Below the pieces are notes generated by a model, which saw only the letters and a program-made list of their open reading frames with translations, had not been told where the DNA came from and ran no database searches. From Pleurotus ostreatus/Saccharomyces cerevisiae fusant (taxonomy: Eukaryota > Opisthokonta), in the NCBI GenBank assembly GCA_024196135.1, contig JAMQCK010000559.1, positions 1-19,992 on the forward strand: DNA of 19,992 nucleotides, written 5' to 3'. This document shows positions 9,637 to 19,590 of the stretch, in pieces (the stretch's first letter is position 1; each line of letters starts with the position of its first letter). The translations under genes and the position numbers were made by a program.

Positions 9637-10590
9637 ATGGCATGGCGAAGCCACGGAAAGACAAACGTGGAGTTGATCTCGAATATGGCATGCAATGGGA
9701 TCATCGAAGCGGACCGGGTCATCAATGTAAGTTCGATGTTCAAGCATGGCCAACAAATAAATCCTGACCTTCCTATGCAGGCGATGAAGAAAGTTGACCG
9801 CGCGAACTACGTCCTAGATAAGAGCAAGGCTTACGAAGATAGGCCACAGTGCGCTTCGACGCTTCATTCCAGTCAATAGGACACTGACGCCGTCGCGGTA
9901 GGTCCATCAGGTACGATGCAACGATTAGCGCGCCCCATATGGTGAGAAATCCCCTATGCGTCTCTTTTTCTCATTTTTGAACGCCCTCGCCCACAGCACG
10001 CATACGCGTCAGAGCACCTCTTGCCGTACATCAAGCCCGGCGCGCGCATCCTCGATGTCGGTAGTGGCTCTGGCTACCTGACCGCCGTACTATACCATCT
10101 TGCGAACGAGGATCCATCTAGACCCGGAAAGGTTGTGGGCATCGAGCACGTACCCGAGCTCGTTCAGTTCTCGGTAGAGAATCTGAAGAAGGATGGACTC
10201 GGCGATGCTTTGGAGAGCAAGCTTATCGAAGTGATTGTGGGGGACGGCAGACAAGGTGAGACGAAATCAGCCCGTTATCGAAAAGCTGGATACTGACAGC
10301 ATATAGGATACGCAGCAGGCGGACCGTACCACGCTATACATGTCGGTGCGGCGGCGCCTGAGCTGCCGCAGCCGCTCGTCGACCAACTCGCATCGCCTGG
10401 ACGCATGTTCATTCCAGTCGGCGTGGACGCGCAGTACATCATGCACATCGACAAGGACGAAAATGGCAAGGTGACACAGAGCCAAGTCATGCCGGTGCAG
10501 GTAGACAGTATTCCTTTCTTTGACATCGAGGACGTCGCTAATGATCTGCAGTATGTACCTCTGACCGGGCGTCCAGCGGTCTCGCCATGA
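9637..10590 (+). CDS. pcm: Protein-L-isoaspartate O-methyltransferase
   Basis: Five exons, 9637-9726, 9781-9848, 9902-9941, 9997-10255 and 10307-10590, encode 246 aa, slightly longer than the roughly 227 aa of animal enzymes. Introns are 51-55 nt. The N-terminus MAWRSHGKTNVELI matches the family opening. The conserved TISAPHMHAYA block is assembled across intron 3, and the SAM-binding motif I, ILDVGSGSG, is at about residues 84-92. GPYHAIHVGAAAPELPQPL is the usual downstream block. The enzyme methylates L-isoaspartyl residues in damaged proteins using S-adenosylmethionine, starting their repair, mainly in the cytosol. One small oddity is IRYDATIS where relatives usually have Gly-Tyr/Phe-Asn/Gln-Ala. 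It shares a promoter region with PRO2; the pairing is probably positional rather than functional. Confidence 0.94.
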
Positions 10591-10683
10591 AGGTAGTAGT
10601 AAAGGAGTGTGGACAAAAAGCCCGATTATATTATGTTAGCCGACAACGCGACAATCCAAGCAAAATCACCAATGTACTGATAA

Positions 10684-12458
10684 TCACAAGCAGCGTATCC
10701 GATGTCTATAGTACAAGCCACCCGTCCTAGGGCGGTCGTAGGGAACTACTTCGCGACCTCTACATGCTGTGCATCGGGATATTTTTGCTATCCTGCCCGT
10801 CTCATTAGCGTCTACGAGGAGGCAGGTGACGAAAGAAGCACCTACCGCATAACCATCCCTGCCCAAGTTGTTGCTCTCAAGGTCAAGGTCGTAGCGCGCG
10901 ACGACGTCGGTGTCGACCTTGACCGCAGGTTGCGAGCGCCCGGACCCGCCGATGGTGGGCGTACCACTCATGCTAGTGTCGTACTTGATGGTGTCCTTGC
11001 GCAAGCTCTGGCGCGCGTTGAGCACGAATAGCATGACGTTCCCGTATAGCGGCGGGAGAGAGTACTCCCTGTGAGCGTCCGCGTCAGTCAAAGGTCAAGG
11101 TTGACTCGGGATCGGCGGGAAGGAGAGGACGACACGCACCAGACGAGGTAGGTCGTGTTCTCCTTTTGCATGGTCTCGTAGCAGACGAGGAGGAGGACCA
11201 TGAAGACGGCGGTGACCGTCCCGGTCTCGATGGACTGGAAGATGAGCCGCTTGATGGTGTCCCGCGTTGAGCGAAAGACCGTGCGCTGCCGGGTGCGCGC
11301 CAGCTGCGAAGTACGGTCAGTCCTTATCCCCGACATGGATGGCTTCTTTGACTAGCTCACAATGCCAATCATGATGACGGCGATCAGGACGTCACAGGCC
11401 ACACTTGATATAGACCAGAGCTGTATGCGACGATAATCAGGAAGGCGGCGGTTGGGGAGGGGCTGGAGTACGTACGCGGGTGATGAGCTGGAGGTGCGCG
11501 ATGTCAAGCGCGTTCGAGCCGGCGGTGAGGAACTGGCGCGGGGTTCGGGGTTATTGAAGTGACGAGTATACTGAGAAGCGGGGATGGCGTGGTTAGCTGG
11601 CTTACCTCTATCATCTGGCCCAAAGCGCCAGCGAGGGCGAGGAGGGCGGTCTTGGCGGCGTGGTCAGGCGATAGGCGCGGATAGGTGGAGGGCGCGACTT
11701 ACGACGGCGACCAGGGCAGCGAGGGCTTTGCCGACCAGATCCCGTTGGATGAGGACGATTCGGCTGCGGTGTGTCAGGATACGAGGACGGCATCAGAAAA
11801 TTCGTCATGTTCGTACCCGGCGAAAAAGGTTTGTACGAGGAAGGCCGCTGGACGACATGTCAGGGAACGATATTGAGGGTAAGAAATTGGGGTTGAACAC
11901 ACTGAGGCCGGTCGTGAAGGGGAGCATGGACGCCTCCCAAGGCGTTTTCTGCCAGACGACTGGGTTACCCCATCCCTCGACGAGCACACCCCATGATGCG
12001 CCCGTTCCAAAGCCCAAGTGCAGGCCGCACATGCAGGTGACAGCAATGACTGGAATACGCATAAATAAATAACTCCCCGGAGAAGAAAATTAAACGCGCC
12101 TAGCCACTTGTACCAAGCGTCTGACGCGGCATGGTCGTTGAAGTAGGTGTCTAGAGCGAAAGTGTGAGCGGGGCGCGATCTTCAAGAAGCAAAGACGCGA
12201 CACGTACTTAGCTGCGCAAGATAGAAGCCATAGAGCAGATACCCGATCTGTACTGCCACCAGCTAATAAAAAGGATGATTGTCAGTGCGCGTACTCCAGC
12301 AATCCGAAGGGCCGACATACAAAGGGCCCATTACTAGAGAACGGGGACCGGACGTCAGCAACTCGCTAGAGACAGTGTAAGTCGCAAACTTACTAGCCCT
12401 TGAACATCTGCGCGATGGCATCTGGCGAAGGAGGGACTTGCTGAGCTGGGTCGGCCAT
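10684..12458 (-). CDS. DUF6534-family multi-spanning membrane protein
   Basis: Twelve exons on the minus strand: 12458-12394, 12333-12321, 12262-12208, 12150-12100, 12049-11903, 11847-11817, 11763-11703, 11650-11606, 11532-11476, 11420-11361, 11303-11140 and 11068-10684. They join in frame to 377 aa; exon 2 is only 13 nt. Features of this basidiomycete-expanded family are GPF followed by the first helix, EGWGNPVVWQKTPW, TGLTAFLVQTFFAGRIVLI, LWSISSVACDVLIAVIMIGI, and the C-terminal TIKRLIFQSIETGTVTAVFM helix ending in LPPLYGNVMLFVLNARQSLR. About seven membrane helices are expected, with a cytosolic tail. The function of the family is unknown. Eleven introns are used; ten are GT-AG. The one after exon 4 fits only as GC-AG (12050-12099), because no GT keeps the frame with a normal intron length. 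The polar tail after about residue 275 is divergent. Confidence 0.85.
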
Positions 12459-13648
12459 AGGTGAGGGAGAAGGAGAGAAGCGACCGAGGGTGTCAGCTTC
12501 GCCCGCCTGCTCGCTGATATACGGCGCGTGGAGTCAATGGTGAGGCGATGGGGAAGCCCAGGGCGACGGAGTTGTATACTGTGCGTGAGAAGCATCGGAG
12601 GTATGAATAGAGACGCGCCCATCTGCGCCGCGCGCGGGCTGGACAACGAAGCGTGCGCACGGGACCGCATGGTTCTCTGAGGTAAGTGCAGGGTCCATAA
12701 TGAATTCACTACAAGGGTCCCCAGTTTGGTAAGTAGGCAATCAGCCGACGGAAAGCCCTGCTCAGGCACTTCAAGGCGGCCTAAGGCGCAGAAAATATTC
12801 TTGGGGCTGGAGAAAAGCGGCGTGAAGAGCATCTACTCGTTCGCAGATGTACACATGGCGACTCTGTATCGACGTCCAGAAATTCTATGAGCGTCGGAAA
12901 GGCGCGTGAAAGCAGGCTGAATCAAGGGGCCTTCGTTATTGAAGACGGCATTCTTCCCCATGACTTGCCGCGTATACGTGGAGTCCGAGCTTGTTCCGCC
13001 CGCGTCGCTACAGAGTCCGAAAGGCAGCCTCTGGCTATCGACTGAAAGGACGAGGAGAACAAGTTTGCGGGGACCGCGGAAGAATCAGGAAGATTGGTGC
13101 AAGTCGAAGATGAAGAAGGGATGAGCTGGCGAGTTTGGACGCGCCGAGATGCCGAATTTTCTCGCGGGATTCGGCTGCGAGCGGCGGTCATTTGCGCAGT
13201 CCCGCGGTTCGTCTTCGCAATCATCGTTTCTTTTTTGCACGACGTTTACTTCGGCGAAGCTCGCGGGTCAAGCCCATGGGATGCCGCAGGACAATGTGCT
13301 TGGGAATCACTCAATAGAATCTAGGTGTCGTTGCTACCTTGGTTGATTGCACTTTGACAATGTGCAGTGCGGCCACCGGGACCGGGACCTGGTTAGGACA
13401 CATTTGGAAATCCGAACAGACGGGGAGCGCCCACAGCAAGCCAAATCATGTACCCTTCTTTCTGATGTTCTCATGGGTACTCTATTGCGCTTCCCGCCTA
13501 TACCCTGTTTGCCGGGTCGTAGGCCGCCTTCGACAGCACATGTCGGCCGTTCTCGCGATGGGGGCTGACCTCGCTCGCGATTCTCGATTCATAAATTCGA
13601 GGAGTCTCGGCAAAGGCGCGTACATCCCCCTCTTTCACCTATCCTACC
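12459..13648. other. Divergent intergenic region with two promoters
   Basis: This 1.19-kb gap separates the DUF6534 gene from the wax-synthase-like gene. A minus-strand GTATATC near 12515-12522 is a possible TATA element of the DUF6534 gene. On the plus side CATAAAT near 13589-13596, inside a CTCGA...TCGAG inverted repeat (13583-13601), lies about 55 bp before the ATG at 13649 and may play the same role there. Open frames in between have no recognisable domain. Nothing else is supported. Confidence 0.45.
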
Positions 13649-15014
13649 ATGTCGGACGGTCGAGAGAACAACCCCGTCGCGTTTATACTCCCTTGCCTTG
13701 GGGTACTGGTCCCCCTTCCGTTCGTTATCGCTACGCACCCGCCGACTGCCATTCGCGCCGCCATTTTGGCCGCGCAGGTATGGATGGCCTGGTGGGTGAC
13801 TGGCACATACACAATCTCGCTTGGCGATCCTATGATGGACTACGCCATCGCTTGCTTCTTGTACTCCTTACCTCTCATGCACTGCCTGCACTTCTACTTC
13901 TTCACCGACGCGTTGACGGACGGGACGCGGCACGTATACGATAAGCAGGCCGCTAAAGACATGCCTTTCTGGCAGCGCGTCTGGTGGGCGACTTGTCTTG
14001 CGAGTGCCGTACGCGGGGTAGGATGGAATTACGAGGTACGCTCCCGCTGCACATTGTATGATGGCCCCGCTGATGTTCTTCGGAAGATTGCCAACCTCCC
14101 GCCGATCCCCAAGAGCCGATCTCGCAGCGAGTTCTTCGCCGGCGCGTTGCGTGACATGGCCCTCTTCCTCTTCCTCGCCGACCTCGTCGATATCTATGTG
14201 ACGAGCAACCCGGTTATGTCGACCCGCGCGGCGGAAGGGCTATCCATTCGCACGCAGGGCTTCGTCTTCCAAAGCTTGACCGCAATCTTCTGGGCGATCA
14301 ATGTGTGGTCGAATTTCCAGATTGTCTATTGTTTGGCCGCTATGCTCTTCGTGGGCGCTGGATGGTCGGAGCCGCGATTCTGGCCTCGTATGTGCGGAAG
14401 CTGGGCCGACGCCTACACCGTTCGACGGACGTGGGGGTGCGCCATTTGACTGCTAAGATGTACCATCACTGACCTCGCTAATAGACGTGTTTGGCATCAG
14501 CTATTCCGCCGCGTAAGTGATCCTTGTCTTTTTATTGCGCTCGTCAGCTAAGTCAGCTCAGTTTGTCTCATGCTTCGGCAAGACCGCCGCACGGTCCTTG
14601 GGCTTTGCGCCCGGCACCTTCGCCTCGCGCTACACCCAGCTCTTCGTCGGCTTCCTCGCCTCGGGCATGATCCACAACTGGGGCGACCGCATGATCGGGC
14701 AGACCTTCGGCCGCTCGACTGTCTTCTTCCTCGCGCAGGTCATTGCAATCATGCTCGAGGACCACGTCATTGCACTCGCGCGGGAGGTGGGCGTGAAGGA
14801 GAGCAAGGCGACGCGCGCGCTGGGGTACGTGTGGACGGTGTTGTGGTTCTCCGTCAGCGTGCCATTCTTGATGGATGTGATGACGGACGCGGGGAGGCCG
14901 AGGAGTGCTGCGCTGCCGAGCTCGCCGATAAAGACGCTCTGGTGGGCAGCGGGGCTGGAGGGGTCAATCTCGATACCGTGGCCGGAGGCGGGGAATGCTA
15001 CGGTGGTGTATTGA
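13649..15014 (+). CDS. Wax-synthase-like MBOAT acyltransferase
   Basis: Four exons, 13649-14035, 14087-14436, 14485-14512 and 14562-15014, give 405 aa. Introns are 48-51 nt with good branch sites (for example CGCTAATAG at the end of intron 2). Many hydrophobic segments are visible. Family landmarks are RGVGWNYE (about 122-129) followed by a Pro-rich IANLPPIPKSRS stretch, the block RRTWGRVWHQLFRR assembled across intron 2, and SGMIHNWGD with the likely active-site His at about residue 293, in exon 4. Members of this fungal wax synthase/acyltransferase group transfer acyl groups from acyl-CoA to fatty alcohols or, in secondary-metabolite clusters, to terpenoid hydroxyls, in the ER membrane. No biosynthetic cluster partners are seen nearby, so the substrate is unknown. 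The first intron (51 nt) is a multiple of three without a stop, so its retention would add 17 residues. Confidence 0.85.
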
Positions 15015-15911
15015 GTTGGCAGGTTTGTAAATAGAATTTCGGAAGTCCGTTCTTAGTCGTCCTTTCTTTCTAGCATTATTCTTATCTACGGGAAGTAATA
15101 TCAACGGAGATGCGCGCCCGCCTTTTGGAGCATCAGTTTGTCCGTGACCGAACACCGGCCTTCTGCATGCGAAGAGCGGTACTGGACGAGAGTGCAGGTC
15201 AGTGTGCGTAGCCCATCCTTGTCATTTTGAAGGACTCTACATAATCTGTGAATGATTAATGCCTCGATGTTGCGCTCCCCTTCGGGCACGCGAAGTTGAA
15301 CGACGCAGCACGTGACCTATCCGTGAGATACACGTGATCTTGAAACTGGGCCGCGCTCATGAAGTTCGACTTCACCGCGACACGGCGTGGTACGCTGATG
15401 CGGCCTTGAAGCGTGGCTGAACCGACAACAATGAGCCTTTTGGTACTGTAGATGCCAGCTTCTTTGACGAGTTGGCCTTAAATGTGCCGAGACAAGCCAA
15501 CACAAATCCTCAATGCAGAAAGAAATGTGTTGCAATCGATGCGAACGGGTGTAAGGAGTGTGAGATGTAGCGAGATGCATGCGGTACGGAAGGAGAAGAG
15601 TGTGCGTAATAAGTATATGGAAGAGAGATAGGGGGATTATAGGTGAAGGTAGACATTACTAGGTGCGATAGGCTCGCGAATCGTATCGTAGTTGGGCGTT
15701 GTCGTTTGAAAAGCTTGATAAAAGATCGTAATTGCGAGAGATTTATGACCTGGAAAGCGGTTTCGAAGGGTAGCCCGAGGGTCAGACGGCTCGAGCTCGT
15801 CCCGCGGCTCGGCATCGACCTCCGCCCTTTGAGCGGGTCCAGCTCGTACTCCTCCTTGCCTTTAGTGCGCTCTTGACGGAAAGATTGCACTCTTCTTCGC
15901 ATGGATTATCA
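15015..15911. other. Convergent 3' intergenic region with a pair of CACGTG boxes
   Basis: The wax-synthase-like gene and ZnF-2 end towards each other here, with almost 0.9 kb between the stops. Two CACGTG boxes, each followed by A, lie at 15309-15314 and 15331-15336, exactly 22 bp apart in the same orientation. Open frames on both strands are low in recognisable content; the minus-strand frame at 15510-15902 begins just past the ZnF-2 stop and reads like 3' untranslated sequence. No gene is supported. Confidence 0.45.
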
Positions 15912-17556
15912 TCAGCTCGCCCCTCCTCGGGCAGCAGCATCTTGTCGAGCAGCAGCTCGGGAGCAGACGTCGAAGGTTCCGATGGGGGTCAAGCTCGAAG
16001 ATCCAGAGGCGCCGTTCCCTGTCGAACTCGGCTGCATCGTCTCGAGGGAGAATATCGAGCTCGGCAACTCTGATATGGACATGAGCGGATCACAAAGAGC
16101 GTTGACCCACCATTCGTCGAGAGGGTGAACCGACGAGCCGTCGTCCGGGAGAGTCGGCTGCTCTCCGTCGACGGTGGCATCGAGAGCCCGGGGCGGCGCA
16201 GACGGAACGAGCGCTGATTCCGAGGAACGGCTGCATTCCGCGGGAGCTGCAAGCGACATGTCTCCGAGATCGATGGGGAGGTCTTCCCAGGGAATGGTGA
16301 AGGAGTCGGTAGGCGGAGCGACTGGAGTATTGTGTACGAGCGAAGATGCTGCCGGCTGAGATGGATTTCCCGGCGGCGGGGACGCAATTGGAAAGTCGGC
16401 TGGCGGCTCGGGAGGGACAAGCGGCTCGATCTGCCCCCAGTCAAGTTCGGGCCAAGAGGCAACGTTGCTGATGGTATCGACGAGCGCCTCGGGCGGTGCG
16501 AGTGGCGTCAACGGACACTCTTGCAAGGGAGTCGTAGACTCGGGCACAGAGGACGACGAGGCAGGCCTGGCAGTAGCTGGCGCGCCGCCATTGTCGGGTA
16601 GCTCCACTAGCCCCGCATCCTGTGACCCTTTCCGCGAGGCGGACTGCGCCACGACCTGCCAGGCAAGCGGTATTTCTGGAAATCTAATTGATCCTCCACC
16701 AGACTCGACCGAAGACTCGCGCGAGTCAGCCTGCAAGACGCCATCTGTCCTCCGCGATTTGAGTCTGCCTTGGCGCTCGTCCTCCCCGATCGACCTCTTG
16801 CGCCGCTTTCCCAAGGTGACTTCGGGCACTGTAGAAGACGAGTCGCCTTGCGGGGTCGCTCCGTTGCCTGCTCCCTCCCCTTGATTTACCGCATGCAATG
16901 CGGACTTCGCAGCCGACGCATGTTGTAACCGTTCGTGCTGCTTGAGAAGGGCGCTGCCGTACACGACAGTGTCGCAACCCGGACGCGGACACGTCCAGCT
17001 TTCTTCGTGCGTACTAAATAATGCATTGGTGAGGATGTGCATGCATTGATGAAGAAGGACGACAAAGAGCCTCACTGGTTGGCGTTGATGTGGATTTTCA
17101 ACTGCCCTAAGGACTTGTAGGTAAGGGCGCATATCGGGCATTCATACCTCGCACTTAATCAAGTTAGTATCACCTCATTGAGTAGGAACCAGACACTCGC
17201 TAACGCGCCCGCGTCTCAGGATTACTCATGTGCTGGCGCACGTGCTGGTTGGGGTCCTCTACCGGTTTACCGTCGCATTCAGGATGAAAACATGCTTTAT
17301 TGCGAAAGACCACTAAGCCATCATCCCAGAGCCTGAGGTCGTACACCTCTAGTTCCAGATCGATGTTCGCGGGCTTGAGCATGACCTCGTCCTTCAGTTC
17401 TTGTGGCCATTTGTCGTATGGGAGCGTTTCGAGGGTTGTCTGTAGCCAGTTGAGTCGATGCAGATGACAGTAAGTGTGTTCGAGCTAACGACATCAACTC
17501 ACCCTCTTGATTCGTTTTGCGACACTTTCGTTACTTTCGTTCACTATAATTGACAT
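15912..17556 (-). CDS. ZnF-2: three-finger C2H2 protein with an apparent frame break
   Basis: Proposed exons are 17556-17503, 17439-17205, 17153-17076 and 17013-15912; introns are 63, 51 and 62 nt. Finger 1 (exon 2) is C68-x4-C73-x10-H84-x3-H88. Finger 2 (exon 3) is C-x2-C-x12-H-x4-H, its last His codon split CA|T by intron 3. Finger 3 (exon 4) is C-x4-C-x12-H-x4-H. Next come a basic KRRKRS...RLKSRR stretch (likely nuclear signal) and a long Ser/Pro/acidic tail with Trp/Leu/Asp-rich patches that could act as activation segments. All exons fit except one junction: exon 2 ends at phase 1 while exon 3 needs phase 2. With the only usable donor (GTTAGC) and acceptor (TTAAG) the read-through stops within exon 3. 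Either a base was lost in the genome or assembly, or a rare splice is used. It lies downstream of PRP-3 on the same strand and is a paralogue of ZnF-1. Probably a nuclear regulator if intact. Confidence 0.72.
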
Positions 17557-17955
17557 GTCGATAGCGTGAAAAAGGGAAGGGAGAAGAAGGGTGGTCGTTG
17601 AAGAAAAAGAAGAGTGGTAGGTGAGGGTTCTGGGCTGCAAAAGACGCCCGCGCACGGCCCTCTATATACCTCCTTGATCGATGCCTTTGTGCCCGGATTG
17701 GGAGGTCCGGTTTGAAACGTTATGCTTGCCGTCGCGTGCCTTGGCGCCTCTTGCATGGTTCTTTCGCTGCACCTGCTACGCGTGGTCCGATTACTGGGCT
17801 TCGCAGATACCAGTCCCTCTTTCCTGCGACTCTGTCGATAACTTCTGGTCTTGTGATCATGTAGACGCAACGATGTATGTATGATGGTGGTTCGGGACAA
17901 CGTTCAAAGTGTGGCTGGCGAGCAGTCACGGCCGTGACTCGGCAAATGCCGAAGT
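17557..17955 (-). promoter_or_regulatory. Leader and promoter of ZnF-2
   Basis: Read on the minus strand towards the gene: TCGGCAAATGCCGA (17939-17952), the perfect palindrome GTCACGGCCGTGAC (17925-17938), TTGTCCCGAACCA plus CATCAT (17881-17900), ACCATGCAAGA (about 17750-17760), the 15-nt element GGCACAAAGGCATCG (17679-17693), TATATA (17663-17668), then a pyrimidine-rich leader to the ATG at 17556. The order and much of the sequence recur upstream of PRP-3, and part recurs upstream of ZnF-1. TCGG-N6-CCGA is the form of site known for the Zn2Cys6 regulators PPR1 and UaY; that factor assignment is only by analogy. Confidence 0.7.
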
Positions 17956-18218
17956 CGCGGGATCTTCCTCATTATGTTCGTTGGATTTTCGGTGCACATT
18001 GTACGGAAAGGATGGTCTGCCTATTCGTCGGAGAAGAGAGCAAGTGAGCCCTAAGTGTGTTAAGGAGAGAGATACTGTATAATAAGGCAAGTAAGTTCCA
18101 AGAGTAAGAGAAGTGTGTAAGGTCACGACTCGTGTGCTGTCGTCGGTGTCGTGAAGTCGTAAGTCAATGGAAGGATGGTGAATGCGAAGAAAATCGCAAC
18201 GGAAGGAGTAGTCGATGG
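17956..18218. other. 3' flank of PRP-3, nothing recognised
   Basis: About 260 bp between the upstream palindromes of ZnF-2 and the stop of PRP-3. It is AT-richer than its surroundings and most likely holds the 3' untranslated region and terminator of PRP-3. A minus-strand TTATTATAC stretch (around 18075-18085) may belong to the poly(A) signal. No coding feature is seen. Confidence 0.4.
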
Positions 18219-19590
18219 CTAGTCCGACTCAGCGTAGTCGAGCTCGTCCTCCCATATGGGCACGGAGGACGGAAGCTCGCCCTCATTCTGCGAGTCTTCT
18301 TTCAGAAGATCCTCGCTTTCCTCCCCCAAGGCCGGATCCTCTTGCCCCTCCATCTCACCTGCCTCGTACCCCGGCTCCTCCCGCCACGCATTCAGGATCG
18401 ACCCTTCCTCGGGCTCGCGCTTCACTGTCGCATCGTAGGATTCGACCGACGGCCCCTCGACTTGCGCACTGCTACGCCTTCCGGTGGACTCGTCGTAGCC
18501 GTTGGCCTCCCCTCGTCTTGGCGCATTGCGGGCTAGGTATGTCCCGACTTCATAGAAATCGAATGGGTTCTGCTCGAAGGCGGCGAGCCGATCCGCCCTG
18601 GTGAACTCCGTCGTACTGTCCTCGAAGGCGGGCGGCGCGCGAGACGGTTCCGAACCAGGGGTGTCTGTCAAGCTGGAGGACGCTGCCCGTGGGGAAGCAT
18701 TCGTCTCGTGGAGAAGGAGTGTCTGGTCACGAGGAAACGGCGGACTAGGACGGGCGGAGCGGTGCGAGCCGCGACCCAGAGAGGGAACCGAACCGCGATG
18801 CGGGGCTTTGAGAGAGCCACGACGCGGAATGTTAAGAGAGCCACGACGACGGGAATTCAGCGATCCTCGTTGCGGAGGAGCTGACGGCTGTTGAGGAAGG
18901 GCTGGAGGCTGACGCGGGCCCAACGCCGTCTGCGGCGCATGTCGGATGGGCATGTCATATCGGGAGGATTGGGCAGGCCCTATGTTGACTCCGGGCGGGA
19001 TCCTTTTCCGACCGTTGTATGACGCTCGATCAGAGTAAGGAGGAGGGGGAGGCGGCTCGGACAGGGACTGCAGCGCTCTAGGCAGACAGGGCGGCGGTCC
19101 GAGCGGGGGAATAGGTGGTCCGAAGGGAGGGAGAGATGATCTAGGCAGAGGGGTATGCGCTCTATTCGAGCGAGGAGCAGCCGGAGGAGGAGGAGGAGCA
19201 CCGGAAGTAGGAGGAGGTGCCCAGGGAGAAATAGGGGAGAGCCGTCCGGCGAGCTCTCGAGGGAGTCCAGCGGTGTCCGGTTGCGACATTCGGCGCGGAA
19301 TTGGTCGGATGGGACGTGCGTTGACTGGCGTCCTGCGCGAGTCGCGAGGGTTCTCTTGTGGATTGCCTGGGCCGACCCGCGGCCCGCGCGAGTCGACTGC
19401 TATTTCTCGTAAGTCGGCTGAAGGCCTGCGTGAGCCGCCTCGGGCGAGACGCGAGCTGTCCGACCCTGATTGGGCAGTCTCTCGCTGTTGCCCAACATGT
19501 TAGCATGCATGGTCTCCGTGAGCGCTACGTCTACCAACTAACCAATGGAGGGGCGGCCTTCTCTCCACGACTTGCATTGGTTTTGGTCAT
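18219..19590 (-). CDS. PRP-3: proline-rich, acidic-tailed protein of the ZnF promoter family
   Basis: Two exons, 19590-19543 (16 codons) and 19484-18219, join in frame to 437 aa. The 58-nt intron has GTTAGT, a perfect TGCTAACA branch site and CAACAG. The N-terminus (MTKTNASRGEKAAPP) resembles that of ZnF-1 (MAETNANSGKGAKK), but no Cys/His finger follows. Instead there is an Arg/Ser-rich part with repeated DSR motifs, a strongly proline-rich part (about 105-170), a tandem RRGSL-type repeat (coded near 18775-18880), and a Glu/Asp-rich C-terminus. Low complexity suggests a disordered protein; RxxS motifs could be kinase targets. No known domain is recognised and no function is assigned. Promoter and leader are homologous to those of ZnF-2, which lies next downstream on the same strand. 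The start is fixed by the TATA-to-ATG spacing (111-116 bp) shared with both ZnF genes. Confidence 0.68.
18775..18880 (-). repeat. Short tandem protein-coding repeat (RRGSL-type) in PRP-3
   Basis: The translated minus strand shows about five successive units built around Arg-Gly-Ser: QRGSLNSR, RRGSLNIP, RRGSLKAP, HRGSVPSL, GRGSHRS. At DNA level the middle units share AGAGAGCCACGACG on the plus strand twice, about 24 nt apart. This suggests recent unit duplication. ZnF-1 has a looser version (RLGSLTLTREGS). Confidence 0.6.

Noticed and set aside
12263..12832. Open frame of 189 codons on the minus strand
   Set aside because: It overlaps exons 1-2 and introns of the DUF6534 gene in another frame and shows no domain; a shadow of that gene and its leader.
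13339..13944. Open frame of 201 codons on the plus strand overlapping the wax-synthase start
   Set aside because: It is out of frame with the well-supported acyltransferase and its sequence has no family features.
15510..15902. 130-codon minus-strand frame just past the ZnF-2 stop
   Set aside because: Composition is that of untranslated DNA, no domain and no separate promoter; most likely the 3' untranslated region of ZnF-2.
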